Assembly (NCBI GenBank): GCA_021205375.1
Contig: JAJPXR010000106.1
Span: forward strand, 1 to 25,895
Direction of reading: 5' to 3'
Length of the DNA: 25,895 nt
Source of the DNA: Clostridiales bacterium
GTDB lineage: Bacteria > Bacillota > Clostridia > Oscillospirales > Oscillospiraceae
Shown: piece after piece, positions 14,974-22,874 of the stretch
How the letters are laid out: the number at the start of each line of letters is the position of its first letter
Position numbering within the stretch: the stretch's first letter is position 1
Program-made: the position numbers and the translations under genes
The notes under the pieces: model-generated
What the model saw: only the letters and a program-made list of their open reading frames with translations
The model's database searches: none
What the model was told of the DNA's origin: nothing

Positions 14974-15486
14974 ATGGGATTTTTTAAGAACTTATTCGGC
15001 GGCGCAAAGGAAGAAGCGCCCGCCATCGTCGCCGAGAAGAACACGGTCTATTCCCCTCTGAAAGGTACGGTGATCCCCCTGGCGGAAATCGCGGACGGCG
15101 TTTTCAGCGAGGGGATCCTGGGCCAGGGCTGCGGTATCCGCCCGGACTGCTCCGTCGTCACCTCTCCGGTGGACGGAACCATCTCTCAGGTGGCGGACAC
15201 CAAACACGCCGTAGGCGTCACCAGCCAGGACGGCCTGGAGATCCTCATCCATGTGGGCCTGGACACGGTGGCGATGAACGGTAAAGGCTTCACCCCCCTC
15301 GTGAAAGAGGGCGACAAGGTGAAGTGCGGTCAAAAGCTGCTGTCCTTTGACCGGAAGGCCATTGCAGCGGCCGGCCATCCCGATGTGACAGCGGTGCTCA
15401 TCACCAACAGCGACGACTATACGGCTGTGGAACTGGTCAAGACCGGCGTGGTGGAAGCCACGGAAAAAATCTTGACCGTTCGCTAA
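14974..15486 (+). CDS. PTS glucose-type subunit IIA
   Basis: 170 residues; GGAG lies nine bases upstream of the ATG and the gene follows the deacetylase by 13 bases. It is a single EIIA(Glc)-like domain with YSPLKGTVIPL at the start, the supporting histidine H78 (TKHAVGV) and the phosphorylated H93 in EILIHVGLDTV. Length and motifs match free-standing Crr-like proteins. It would pass phosphate from HPr to C28 of the EIIBC two genes upstream, completing the transporter. In Firmicutes such proteins may serve several PTS permeases, but its place in this operon points to this one. Confidence 0.93.
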   Translation: MGFFKNLFGGAKEEAPAIVAEKNTVYSPLKGTVIPLAEIADGVFSEGILGQGCGIRPDCSVVTSPVDGTISQVADTKHAVGVTSQDGLEILIHVGLDTVAMNGKGFTPLVKEGDKVKCGQKLLSFDRKAIAAAGHPDVTAVLITNSDDYTAVELVKTGVVEATEKILTVR

Positions 15487-15516
15487 AACAGCACACCGTC
15501 GTCCCAACAGACAGCA

Positions 15517-15564
15517 AAAACCCGGCAGGCCGCCACAGACGACGTGGCGCACTTGCCGGGTTTT
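15517..15564 (+). terminator. strong terminator of the PTS operon
   Basis: An 11-bp outer stem (AAAACCCGGCA with TGCCGGGTTTT) encloses a second helix (GCCGCCAC with GTGGCGC). The T-tract is built into the stem, and the A-tract on the other side makes it usable from both strands. It lies about 30 bases after the EIIA stop. Confidence 0.85.
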
Positions 15565-15772
15565 GTCAAAATCAACAGGCGTAAGGGGTTCCGTGCTCAG
15601 GCATCAGGGAGGCACGAAGTGCCGCAGGGAGGGGCAAAGCCCCGGAAGTGCCCCTTGAGGGTAAAGGCTGCCGGAGCGAAAAGCAGGATTTTCAAATCTG
15701 CGACAGGCGACAGCGTGTTTTTTCGCGCTGCCGCTTTCTTTTTCGCCCTGCGGGGCCGGTGGTTTGCGAAAA
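15565..15772. repeat. gene-free stretch with palindromic repeat
   Basis: Between the two converging operons. At 15606-15655 there are short perfect palindromes (GGCAC-GAA-GTGCC, GGGGC-AAA-GCCCC) resembling the other GC-rich interspersed repeats of the window. No gene is supported; open frames here cross the hairpins and lack ribosome sites. Confidence 0.5.
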
Positions 15773-15813
15773 AAGCCCCCCCTGTCTGAAGAATAAGACA
15801 GACAGGAGGGCTT
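15773..15813 (-). terminator. terminator of the mgl operon
   Basis: On the minus strand AAGCCCTCCTGTCTG pairs with CAGACAGGGGGGGCTT around a ten-base loop (one mismatch), followed by TTTTTTCG. It is the first strong stop after the InlB-repeat gene and faces the PTS terminator. Confidence 0.85.
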
Positions 15814-15902
15814 CTGTAGTTCAGGATCACGCAGACTATGCTGTCCGGACGCCGGGCATTGTTTGACAGCAAACTGCCGCAGGAATCACAGGACCCCTCA
15901 GC

Positions 15903-15936
15903 GGAACACCCCCCACCAGCGTGGTGAGGGGTGTCC
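15903..15936 (-). other. long hairpin just after the InlB-repeat gene
   Basis: GGACACCCCTCACCA pairs with TGGTGGGGGGTGTTCC around three or four bases, an almost perfect 15-bp stem, starting about 17 bases beyond the stop codon. There is no T-run. It may be a message-stabilising 3' structure ahead of the real terminator at 15773-15813. Confidence 0.55.
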
Positions 15937-15952
15937 GGACGGTGGTCGGTCA

Positions 15953-16369
15953 TCACTGTGTTTCCCACACGGCGTAAAGGGTGAGATTCTCTTCCACAGT
16001 GTCGTCGGAAAAGTCCCAAAGCTGCTCCCCATCGGGGGTCAGGGACCATCCCACCAACGTGTATCCCACGCGGACCACGTCCTCCGGTTCCTCTGCGGTG
16101 TCGCCGTAAAGGACGGACTGGGACGCCGCCTCGCTGCCGCCCTGACTGTCGAAGGTGACGGTCAGGCCCGCCGCGCCGGTGGAGCCGGAGACCACAAGAA
16201 ACAGGAAAGCCGCCGCCATGACCACCACGAAGGCGGTGGCCCAGCGGGTCATGCTTTTTCGCTGGTTCTCCGACATTCCGCCTGTGGCGGAGACGCCGAA
16301 CAGCCCGTAGCGGCGGGGCTGTTCGGATTTCTCCTCCCCGGCAGACAGGTGCTTGTTCTCGTCGCTCAT
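15953..16369 (-). CDS. single-pass membrane protein with one InlB B-repeat
   Basis: 138 residues. A charged cytoplasmic N-terminus of about 40 residues leads to one membrane helix (about 42-61), then a single InlB B-repeat/Listeria-Bacteroides repeat (about 70-136: VTFDSQGG, VLYGDT, VGYTLVGWS, LYAVWE) outside the cell. Such repeats are beta-grasp modules usually found in tandem in large secreted adhesins; a lone one on a short anchored protein is unusual. The start lies one base beyond the mglC stop codon with only a weak ribosome site, so translation is probably coupled to the permease. The operon position suggests a helper or partner of the Mgl transporter; that is inference. Confidence 0.8.
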   Translation of the reverse strand: MSDENKHLSAGEEKSEQPRRYGLFGVSATGGMSENQRKSMTRWATAFVVVMAAAFLFLVVSGSTGAAGLTVTFDSQGGSEAASQSVLYGDTAEEPEDVVRVGYTLVGWSLTPDGEQLWDFSDDTVEENLTLYAVWETQ

Positions 16370-16370
16370 A

Positions 16371-17447
16371 TCACTTTCTGGTCAGGTACTTGCGCATATC
16401 AATGGAGCAGGCCAGCAGGATGATGATGCCCTTGATGATATACTGCATATTGCCCGAAATGGAGAGGAAGTTCAGACCCACGAAGATGATGCGCAGCAGG
16501 AACACGCCCAGGACCACGCCGCCGATGGTGCCGGTGCCGCCGACAAAGGACACGCCGCCGATGACGCAGGCTGCGATGGCGTCGCACTCGTAGTTCAGGC
16601 CGGTGTTGGCGGTGTTGGAACCGATACGGGCCGCCTCGATGAAGCCGGTGTAACCGTAGGTGATGCCAGCCAGGGTGTGGACCATCAGCGTGGTAAAGAA
16701 CACGTTGACGCCGGAGACGTTGGCCGCTTCAGGGTTGGAGCCAACGGCAAACATATTCTTACCGAATGTGGTTTTATTCCAGATAAACCACATGATTATT
16801 AGCACGATCACCGCGTATATGACGTAGTTGGGGATGACGATGCCGGTCAGGCTGCCGATGACGCTGCCGGTGATGCAGTTCTTATAAGCGTCGGACAGGC
16901 CGGAAATAGACTGGCCGTTGTTGCCGTTGGACATATAGTACATCAGGCAGACGCCGTAGACGATCAACTGGGTGGCCAGGGTCACGATGAAGGGGTGTAG
17001 CTGGAACCTGGCCACGAAGAAGCCGTTGACCAGGCCCACGATGCCGCCCACGGCCAGCGCAGCCAGCAGCACCAGCGGGATGGGGACCTCGCCCAACCCT
17101 TCAAAAAACTTGTTGGTGGTGGTCAGGGACTGGAGCAGGGTGGCGGAAATGGCAGCCGTCAGGCCCACCGTCCGTCCGGCGGACAAGTCGGTGCCGGTCA
17201 GGACGATGCAGCCGCCGATGCCCAGCGCCATGGGCAGACTTGCCGCAGTCAGGTTGATGATGTTGATGATGGAGCTGGAGGAAATGATGTTGTGGTTCTG
17301 CGTGTAAGTAAAGATGATAAAGACGATCAGGATAATATAAATCGCGTTGTTCAGCAGTGTATCCGCAACAAACGCCCGGCGGTCCTTGTTGTCCAGGGTC
17401 TTGTAGCGGGCGCTGGTCTGCTGCAAAGATTTGATCGGATTTTTCAT
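16371..17447 (-). CDS. galactose/methyl-galactoside ABC transporter permease MglC
   Basis: 358 residues, with AGGGGGAGG upstream of the ATG. Eight to ten hydrophobic helices, and the BPD_transp_2 (RbsC/MglC) family features GGCIVLTGTDLSAGRTVGL near residue 85, GFFVARFQLHPFIVTLATQL near 150 and AACVIGGVSFVGGTGTIGGV near 300. MglC-like features include the YYMSNGNNGQSISGL insert. It forms the channel for the sugar delivered by MglB and is driven by MglA, whose gene ends 17 bases upstream. It is followed directly by the InlB-repeat gene. Confidence 0.93.
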   Translation of the reverse strand: MKNPIKSLQQTSARYKTLDNKDRRAFVADTLLNNAIYIILIVFIIFTYTQNHNIISSSSIINIINLTAASLPMALGIGGCIVLTGTDLSAGRTVGLTAAISATLLQSLTTTNKFFEGLGEVPIPLVLLAALAVGGIVGLVNGFFVARFQLHPFIVTLATQLIVYGVCLMYYMSNGNNGQSISGLSDAYKNCITGSVIGSLTGIVIPNYVIYAVIVLIIMWFIWNKTTFGKNMFAVGSNPEAANVSGVNVFFTTLMVHTLAGITYGYTGFIEAARIGSNTANTGLNYECDAIAACVIGGVSFVGGTGTIGGVVLGVFLLRIIFVGLNFLSISGNMQYIIKGIIILLACSIDMRKYLTRK

Positions 17448-17464
17448 AGTAATAGCCTCCCCCT

Positions 17465-18964
17465 TTATACGTATTTTGCGGCGAGCGTCAGGATCTCTTC
17501 CTGAGTGGTGTTCTGCGCGTCCACCTCACCGGCCACGCGGCCGCCGCTCATGACCACAATGCGGTCGCAGACGCCCAGCAGCTCCGGCATTTCGGACGAG
17601 ACCATCAGCACGGTGGTACCGGCTTTGGCCTGGTCGATGATGAGCTGGTAGATCTCGTATTTCGCGCCCACGTCGATGCCGCGGGTAGGTTCGTCCAGCA
17701 TCAGCACCTTGGGGTTAGTCAGCAGCCACCGGGCCAGAATGACCTTCTGCTGGTTGCCGCCGGACAGGGAGCGAATTTTCGTCTCCTGGGAAGGCGTTTT
17801 GGTCGCCATGGCGTCGATGCCCCACTGGGTGGCCTTTTTCATGGCGTTGTTGTTCAGCCACAGGCCATGGACCAGATACTTTTTCAGGCTGGCAATGACG
17901 GTATTGTCCAGGATGCTCCGAATCCCAAAGATGCCGGTGGCCCGGCGTTCCTCTGTCACCAGAGCGAAGCCCGCCTCCAGGGACTGCTTGGAGTTCTTGT
18001 TGGAGACCTCTTTTCCCTCCAGACGGATGGTGCCGCTGTGCCGGGTGGCGACACCGAAGATGGACTCCAGCGTTTCCGTGCGGCCGCTGCTGTCCAGCCC
18101 GGCGAAGCCCAGGATCTCGCCTTTCCGGGCCTTGAAAGACACGTCCTGGAGCATATTGTACTGACCGGTCAGCCCCTCTACCTCCAAAACGACCTCTCCG
18201 GGCACGTTGGTCTTGGGCGGGAACTGGTTGTTCAGCTCGCGGCCCACCATCAGCTTGATGAGCTTGGCGTTGTCCAGCTCAGAGGCAGGCTCTGTGGCCA
18301 CCCACTGGCCGTCCCGCATGACGGTGACTTCATCGGCGATGCGGAGGATCTCCGCCATCTTGTGGGAGATATAGACGATGCCGCAGCCCCGGTCCCGGAG
18401 CATGTTGATGATTTTAAACAGGTGTTCTACCTCTGCCTCGGTCAGCGAGGAGGTGGGTTCGTCGAAGATGATGATTTTGGAGTGGTAGGAGACAGCCTTG
18501 GCGATCTCCACCATCTGGCGCTTGGAAACGGGCAGCTCGCTCATCTTCTGGTCCATGTCCACGTCGATCTCCAACTCGTCGAAGATCGCCCTGGTGTCCT
18601 CGCGCATTTTCTTCTCGTTGACCATGATGCCGGTGGTGGGGTAGCGGCCCAACCACAGGTTGTCCAGCACAGAGCGCTTCAGCGCCTGGTTCAGCTCCTG
18701 GTGGACCATGGCAACGCCGTTTTCCATGGCCTCCTTCGTGGTTTTGAATTCGACCTCTTTGCCTTCCAGCAGGATGCTCCCTTCGTCCTTCCGGTAGATG
18801 CCGAAGAGACACTTCATCAGGGTGGACTTGCCTGCGCCGTTTTCACCCATCAGGGCGTGAACCGTGCCCGCCCTGACGCGCAGTTGTGCGTGGTCCAGTG
18901 CTTTCACGCCGGGGAAGGTTTTGACGATGTCCTTCAACTCCAACAAAACATCGGAATGTTCCAT
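17465..18964 (-). CDS. galactose/methyl-galactoside ABC transporter ATP-binding protein MglA
   Basis: 499 residues with two fused ABC domains, the size and shape of MglA/RbsA proteins. First domain: Walker A GENGAGKS (40-47), degenerate signature LPVSKRQMVEIAKA and Walker B IIIFDEPTSSL. Second domain: degenerate Walker A GLDSSGRTET, intact signature LSGGNQQKVILARW and VLMLDEPTRGID. This asymmetry, with one competent and one degenerate site, is normal in the family. An AAAAGGAGG site precedes the ATG. It powers sugar import with MglB and MglC encoded on either side. Confidence 0.95.
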   Translation of the reverse strand: MEHSDVLLELKDIVKTFPGVKALDHAQLRVRAGTVHALMGENGAGKSTLMKCLFGIYRKDEGSILLEGKEVEFKTTKEAMENGVAMVHQELNQALKRSVLDNLWLGRYPTTGIMVNEKKMREDTRAIFDELEIDVDMDQKMSELPVSKRQMVEIAKAVSYHSKIIIFDEPTSSLTEAEVEHLFKIINMLRDRGCGIVYISHKMAEILRIADEVTVMRDGQWVATEPASELDNAKLIKLMVGRELNNQFPPKTNVPGEVVLEVEGLTGQYNMLQDVSFKARKGEILGFAGLDSSGRTETLESIFGVATRHSGTIRLEGKEVSNKNSKQSLEAGFALVTEERRATGIFGIRSILDNTVIASLKKYLVHGLWLNNNAMKKATQWGIDAMATKTPSQETKIRSLSGGNQQKVILARWLLTNPKVLMLDEPTRGIDVGAKYEIYQLIIDQAKAGTTVLMVSSEMPELLGVCDRIVVMSGGRVAGEVDAQNTTQEEILTLAAKYV

Positions 18965-19000
18965 CTAACAGCCTCCTTTTCTTTCCTGGGATGTTTGTCA

Positions 19001-19041
19001 AAAGAGGGCTGTCCACTGAAAAGACAGCGGCAGCCCTCTTT
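19001..19041 (-). promoter_or_regulatory. intercistronic hairpin between mglB and mglA
   Basis: AAAGAGGGCTG (19001-19011) pairs perfectly with CAGCCCTCTTT (19031-19041), an 11-bp stem with a 19-base loop able to fold further. On the minus strand the right arm is followed by TGAC rather than a T-run, so it is a partial terminator or 3' stabiliser. Such structures behind binding-protein genes usually make the binding protein more abundant than the ATPase and permease. Confidence 0.7.
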
Positions 19042-19093
19042 CATTTCTGCTTCACATGATACAGGTCACATAGAGAGCAGCATCGGGTTTCAA

Positions 19094-20320
19094 TTATTCT
19101 CCGGTGTAAGCGGCATACGCCATGTAGACCTTGCTGTCGATGCCGTCGGCCAGGGTGAAGGTGTACTCGGACTCATCGGCGGCCAGAGCAGCAGTCGCAT
19201 CAACAGGAGCAGCGCCAGAAGCAGCCTGGTCGATCAGGAACTTCAGGCCGTAGGCATAACCGGTGTTAGACTGGGCAACGGTGCCGACCATGTAGCCGTT
19301 AGAGATCAGTTCCTTGGCGGTGTCGGTAGCGTCAACGCCAAAGACGGGGATGGTGGTGGTGCCTTCGCCGTTGTTATAACCGGCGGCCTGGAGCGCCTGG
19401 ACAGCGCCGGCGGCCATGTCGTCGTTGTTGCAGATGACCAGCTCGATCATGTTGCCGTTGGCCTCGCTGTACTGGGACAGGTTGGTCTGCATATACTCGG
19501 TGGCGGCAGAAGCGGACCATGCGCCGTTGGTATCGACCTGATAGCAGTCAGTGTTGTTGGCGTCGAAGTAGACCAGCTCAGAATACCCGGCCTCGGTCAG
19601 GATGGTGTTGGCATCCTCCACGGCGTACTGGGTGCGGTAGATGGCCTCGGCGTTGCCCTCCTGGCCCTTGAACATGGCGTAGGAGATGACGCCGTCGCCG
19701 TTCAGGTCGATGGAATCATAGTTCTCAACCAGATACTCGCCGATCATCTGGCCCTGCATATGGCCGGCCTCGGGAGCGTCGGTGCCCAGGAAAGCCACGT
19801 TGTCATAGGCGTTCAGCAGAGCGCCCTCGTTGCCGTCGGCCTCGATGGTACGGTTGTAGAAGATGACGTTCACGCCATAGCTGGCGGCTTCTTCGATGAT
19901 GGACTGGGCGGCGTCCTCAGAGCCGGACTCCACCAGGTTGACCAGCAGCAGGTTGCAGCCGTTGGTCAGAGCGGTGGTGATGGATTCGTTCTGGGTGGTC
20001 TGGTTGCTGTTGCCGTCATAATCGGTGTAGGTGATACCAGCGGCGTCCAGCGTCTCGTCCAGGGAGGAACGGACGGTGGAGAGGAAGGTATCGGAGAACG
20101 CATACCAGAAGATACCCACGTTCAGGTCGGAATAGTCAACGTCGGTCGTTGTGGCGTCGGCGTCCGCACCAGCGGAGGTGTCTTCCGTAGCGTCGGCGGC
20201 AACAGAGGTGTCCTCGGTGTCGTCAGTGGTGGTGTCGCTGCTGCTGCTGGAGCCGCAGGCCGCCAGGGACAGCACCATGGCCAGCGCCAGGATCAGAGCG
20301 AACAGTTTTTTCAGTTTCAT
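19094..20320 (-). CDS. galactose/glucose-binding lipoprotein MglB
   Basis: 408 residues with a lipoprotein signal ending LSLAAC (Cys22), then a Ser/Thr/Asp-rich linker of about 50 residues. The mature part is a type-I periplasmic binding fold: NVGIFWYAFSDTFL, the NQTTQNESI sugar-site segment, FYNRTIEADGNEGALL, the calcium-loop DLNGDGVISYAMFKGQEGN typical of galactose/glucose-binding protein, VICNNDDMAAGAVQAL and VFGVDATDTAKELI. It captures galactose, glucose or methyl-galactosides outside the membrane for MglAC. It has its own promoter and operator and a strong AAAGGAGG site. A second, shorter paralogue lies two genes upstream. Confidence 0.93.
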   Translation of the reverse strand: MKLKKLFALILALAMVLSLAACGSSSSSDTTTDDTEDTSVAADATEDTSAGADADATTTDVDYSDLNVGIFWYAFSDTFLSTVRSSLDETLDAAGITYTDYDGNSNQTTQNESITTALTNGCNLLLVNLVESGSEDAAQSIIEEAASYGVNVIFYNRTIEADGNEGALLNAYDNVAFLGTDAPEAGHMQGQMIGEYLVENYDSIDLNGDGVISYAMFKGQEGNAEAIYRTQYAVEDANTILTEAGYSELVYFDANNTDCYQVDTNGAWSASAATEYMQTNLSQYSEANGNMIELVICNNDDMAAGAVQALQAAGYNNGEGTTTIPVFGVDATDTAKELISNGYMVGTVAQSNTGYAYGLKFLIDQAASGAAPVDATAALAADESEYTFTLADGIDSKVYMAYAAYTGE

Positions 20321-20376
20321 GTTACAGTCCTCCTTTGGTTTTTGAACATCGGTTTGTCTTAAGTACTTACGATAAT

Positions 20377-20404
20377 AGTATAGCTAAAACTTTGAAAATA
20401 TCAA
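20377..20404 (-). promoter_or_regulatory. promoter of mglBAC
   Basis: On the minus strand: -35 TTGATA (20404-20399), 16-base spacer, -10 TATACT (20382-20377), about 60 bases ahead of the mglB start. The -35 is sub-optimal and the regulator repeats sit three bases upstream of it, which is the layout of an activator-dependent promoter. Confidence 0.7.
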
Positions 20405-20407
20405 ATA

Positions 20408-20439
20408 CAAAATCCTTCGGTCTTTCTTCAAAATCCTTC
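20408..20439 (-). promoter_or_regulatory. tandem 11-bp operator, probable AraC/YesN-type activator site
   Basis: GAAGGATTTTG occurs twice in the same direction (minus strand, 20439-20429 and 20418-20408) with a start-to-start distance of exactly 21 bases, two helical turns. AraC-family proteins bind such direct repeats, one per monomer, next to the -35 box. The AraC-type response regulator at the right end of the window is the obvious candidate. Confidence 0.7.
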
Positions 20440-20440
20440 T

Positions 20441-20806
20441 CTATTCCTCTTCGTCTGCTTCTTCCTCTTCACCGTCCGGTTCATCGTTCTTGCTTTCTTC
20501 GCCGTCCGGCGCCTCGCTGTCTGCCTCCTGTTCCGGCAGCTCCGCCTCCTCGTCCTCCGTCGCCTCCGGCTGCACGCGGGACATCCTCCACGCCATCAGC
20601 GCCAGGAAAACCACGCCGCCCCCCAGCACCAGGATACCCACGATGAGCAGCGGCAGCGAAGGAGCGTCCTCGCCGCCCTTATAAGCCTCCTGGAGGAACG
20701 TTACCAGCAGATACACCAGGTACATCGCCCCCAGCAGGTAGACGGTCCCGTGCGCGCCGGGGGAAAAGGAATGTTTCTGTTTTTTGTCGTCTTTTTTGAA
20801 TGGCAT
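20441..20806 (-). CDS. small two-helix membrane protein with highly acidic tail
   Basis: 121 residues from the ATG at 20806, chosen because AGGAG (inside the end of the upstream gene) lies nine bases before it; an ATG two codons earlier directly abuts the preceding stop. A basic start (MPFKKDDKKQKH) is followed by two membrane helices (about 23-42 and 53-74) and a cytoplasmic C-terminal tail of about 45 residues made mostly of Glu and Asp (EEEEADEEE at the end). I do not recognise a family. It is last in the sensor operon, directly before the mglB promoter. A scaffold or adaptor role for the sensor complex is only a guess. Confidence 0.75.
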   Translation of the reverse strand: MPFKKDDKKQKHSFSPGAHGTVYLLGAMYLVYLLVTFLQEAYKGGEDAPSLPLLIVGILVLGGGVVFLALMAWRMSRVQPEATEDEEAELPEQEADSEAPDGEESKNDEPDGEEEEADEEE

Positions 20807-20812
20807 GGTCAT

Positions 20813-21889
20813 TCACTCCTGTTCTGAACGGTCCGCGGTGTCCTCTGCTTCGGCGGCTTCCTCCGCCAGGGTCTCCGCGGTGATAATGTGGTGGGGCAGG
20901 CGGATATATTTTCCGTCCTGGAGGTCCAGGCCGGACAGGTCCCCGTTGGTGGACAGCGCGAACGCCAGGTTCAGCATTTCCCGGGCCTGTCCGTCGCCGT
21001 CCTGATAAACAGTGCCGATCATCTCACCGGCCAGGACCGCCTCCACGCCCACGTCGGTGCCGTCGATGCCCACAATGGCGGGCCAGTCCTCCATCGGGAC
21101 CTCCTCCGCTTTTAGCTCGTCGATGGCTCCCAACGCCATGTCGTCGTTGTTGGCCAGAACCAACTCGATCGCATCTCCGTACTGGGCCAGCATTTGGGCC
21201 ATTTTGGTCTGGGCTTGGGCGCGGTTCCAGTTGGCAATGGCATAGCTGAGCTTTTCCACCTCAATGCCGCTGTCCATGATGGTGCTGACCGAAAACTCCG
21301 TGCGCATAATGGCGTCCTGGTGCCCGGCTTCGCCTTCTAATATCACATATTGCAGCACACCGTCCCCGTTTTTGTCCATGGAGGGGTCGGCTTCGTAGGC
21401 GTCTGCCACCAACTGCCCCTGCATGATGCCGGATTCGTAGGCCTCGGACCCCACATAATAGAGCTGCTCCCAGCGCTCCAGGTCCTCCTCCACCAGTTCC
21501 CGGTTGAAGAAAATAATGGGTACCTGGTTTTTCTCCGCCAGATCAATGATAACCGTGGGTTCCGTCCGGTCCACCAGGTTGACGCAGATCACATCACAGC
21601 CATCTTCCATCATTTTCTCCACCTGCTCGTTCTGGGTAGATTGGCTGTCCGAGGCGTTATACACCTCCACGTTGATGGCTGTGCCAGTGTCCTCCGCCTT
21701 TTCCGCGGCGTAAGCGTTGAAGCTCTCCATCAGGCCGGAAATATAAGTGTCATACTGGTCGTAAAGCGTCACACCGATTTTGATGCCGCTCGCCGCCTCA
21801 GTCGATTCGGCGGAGCCACAGGCGGCCAGCGAGACCGTCAGCGCGAAAAGCGCCCACAGAAGGCCGATTTTTTGCCGTCGTCTGTTCAT
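20813..21889 (-). CDS. second galactose/glucose-binding lipoprotein (MglB paralogue)
   Basis: 358 residues with lipobox SLAAC (Cys24), then a type-I binding fold: IKIGVTLYDQYDTYIS, NASDSQSTQNEQVEKMM, IIFFNRELVEED, the calcium loop MDKNGDGVLQYVILEGEAGH, LANNDDMALGAID and VGIDGTDVGVEAVLAG. All galactose/glucose-binding protein landmarks are retained, so it should bind sugar. It is encoded 31 bases after the membrane-anchored binding protein and with the kinase and regulator, not with mglAC. It may serve as the ligand-presenting partner of the sensor rather than (or as well as) for transport. It ends in an acidic tail (EEAAEAEDTADRSEQE). Confidence 0.85.
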   Translation of the reverse strand: MNRRRQKIGLLWALFALTVSLAACGSAESTEAASGIKIGVTLYDQYDTYISGLMESFNAYAAEKAEDTGTAINVEVYNASDSQSTQNEQVEKMMEDGCDVICVNLVDRTEPTVIIDLAEKNQVPIIFFNRELVEEDLERWEQLYYVGSEAYESGIMQGQLVADAYEADPSMDKNGDGVLQYVILEGEAGHQDAIMRTEFSVSTIMDSGIEVEKLSYAIANWNRAQAQTKMAQMLAQYGDAIELVLANNDDMALGAIDELKAEEVPMEDWPAIVGIDGTDVGVEAVLAGEMIGTVYQDGDGQAREMLNLAFALSTNGDLSGLDLQDGKYIRLPHHIITAETLAEEAAEAEDTADRSEQE

Positions 21890-21920
21890 AAATCCTCCCC
21901 TTCCGTTTTCCGATGCCTGG

Positions 21921-22871
21921 TCACTGCACGATGGGGAACAGCACCTTTTGGTTGTCCTCCTCGTACATCGTCTCCTTGTCCACCGTCAAAAAACCAATTT
22001 CCATTTGCTCCGTCTTGCGGGATTGCAGCCGTTGGGCCATCAGCGCCACGCTCTGGTAGCCCATATTGAACTCGTTGGGGACGATCAGCCCGGTGATAAC
22101 GCCTTTGTCCAGGTAATAAACATTTTTTTCCGAGCAGCCCACCCCATAGAGGAGCGTCTCGCTCTCCTGGGCTGCCAGCAGCGCATCCACCGCCCGCTCT
22201 GTCTCGTCGTTTTCCAGCGAAACCAGGATGTCCACAGGCTGTTCGGTCAAATCTGCTTCTGCGGCCTCCGCCGCGTCCAGCGTCCAGAGGATCTCGCCTC
22301 CGGCAGCAACCGCCGCCTGAGTGAATCCCTCCAGGCGCTGCTGCATGGCCAGTTGTGCCTGGTTTCCGGTCAGGATACCGATGGTTTTGCCGGTCAGAGA
22401 ACCGCCCGCGTCCTCAGCGGCGGCGTCCGCCAGCGCTGCGCCGACGCCTTCGTTGTCCGGAAGCGCTGCGGCGTAGGTCTCTGTCGGCTCCGCATCGGAT
22501 TCCACCAGCACCAGGGCGGCGGAGGCGTTCAGCTCCTGGAGCAGCTCGGCGGTCCCGCCGCTGGCACAGAGCTGGACAATGACCCCCTCCGCGCCGTTGG
22601 TGATCTCCCGCTGGATCACCGCTTTCTCGTCCTCCAGGCTCTCGAAGGCAGTGGTGGTCACGATGTTCAGCCGAACGGAATAGTCCTCCGCACCCTGTTC
22701 CAGCCCCTCTTTGAAGGCGATCCACCGGTCGCTGCTGCTGTTGTTCACGACCACAGAGACCTCATAGGAGACCTCCTGCCGTCCCATATTCACCAGCCGG
22801 TAGGCGGAAAAGACGATAACAGCCACCGCCACAAGGCAAAGACTGGTCACAACGATCCTGCTCTGCTTCAT
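21921..22871 (-). CDS. membrane-anchored sugar-binding protein, probable sensor subunit
   Basis: 316 residues. The N-terminal hydrophobic helix (about 7-27) has no lipobox Cys and no clear cleavage site, so it is probably a membrane anchor. The rest is a type-I periplasmic-binding fold (YEVSVVVNNSSSDRWIAFKE, VIVQLCASGGTAELLQEL, GKTIGILTGN, VIPNEF-like ending GLIVPNEFNMGYQSV). The start is three bases past the kinase stop codon. In Clostridia, an anchored binding protein next to a LytS/YesM kinase and YesN regulator is known for xylose (XylFII-LytS-YesN), where the binding protein senses the sugar for the kinase. The same role is inferred here, for the Mgl substrate. Confidence 0.78.
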   Translation of the reverse strand: MKQSRIVVTSLCLVAVAVIVFSAYRLVNMGRQEVSYEVSVVVNNSSSDRWIAFKEGLEQGAEDYSVRLNIVTTTAFESLEDEKAVIQREITNGAEGVIVQLCASGGTAELLQELNASAALVLVESDAEPTETYAAALPDNEGVGAALADAAAEDAGGSLTGKTIGILTGNQAQLAMQQRLEGFTQAAVAAGGEILWTLDAAEAAEADLTEQPVDILVSLENDETERAVDALLAAQESETLLYGVGCSEKNVYYLDKGVITGLIVPNEFNMGYQSVALMAQRLQSRKTEQMEIGFLTVDKETMYEEDNQKVLFPIVQ

Positions 22872-22874
22872 CTG

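Noticed and set aside
17867..20362. Very long plus-strand open frame (831 codons) over mglA/mglB, and similar ones at 23622-24719 and 24854-25879
   Set aside because: They are antisense to strongly supported genes, arise from GC-rich codon use, have low-complexity His/Val/Gly/Asp-rich translations and no recognisable domains.
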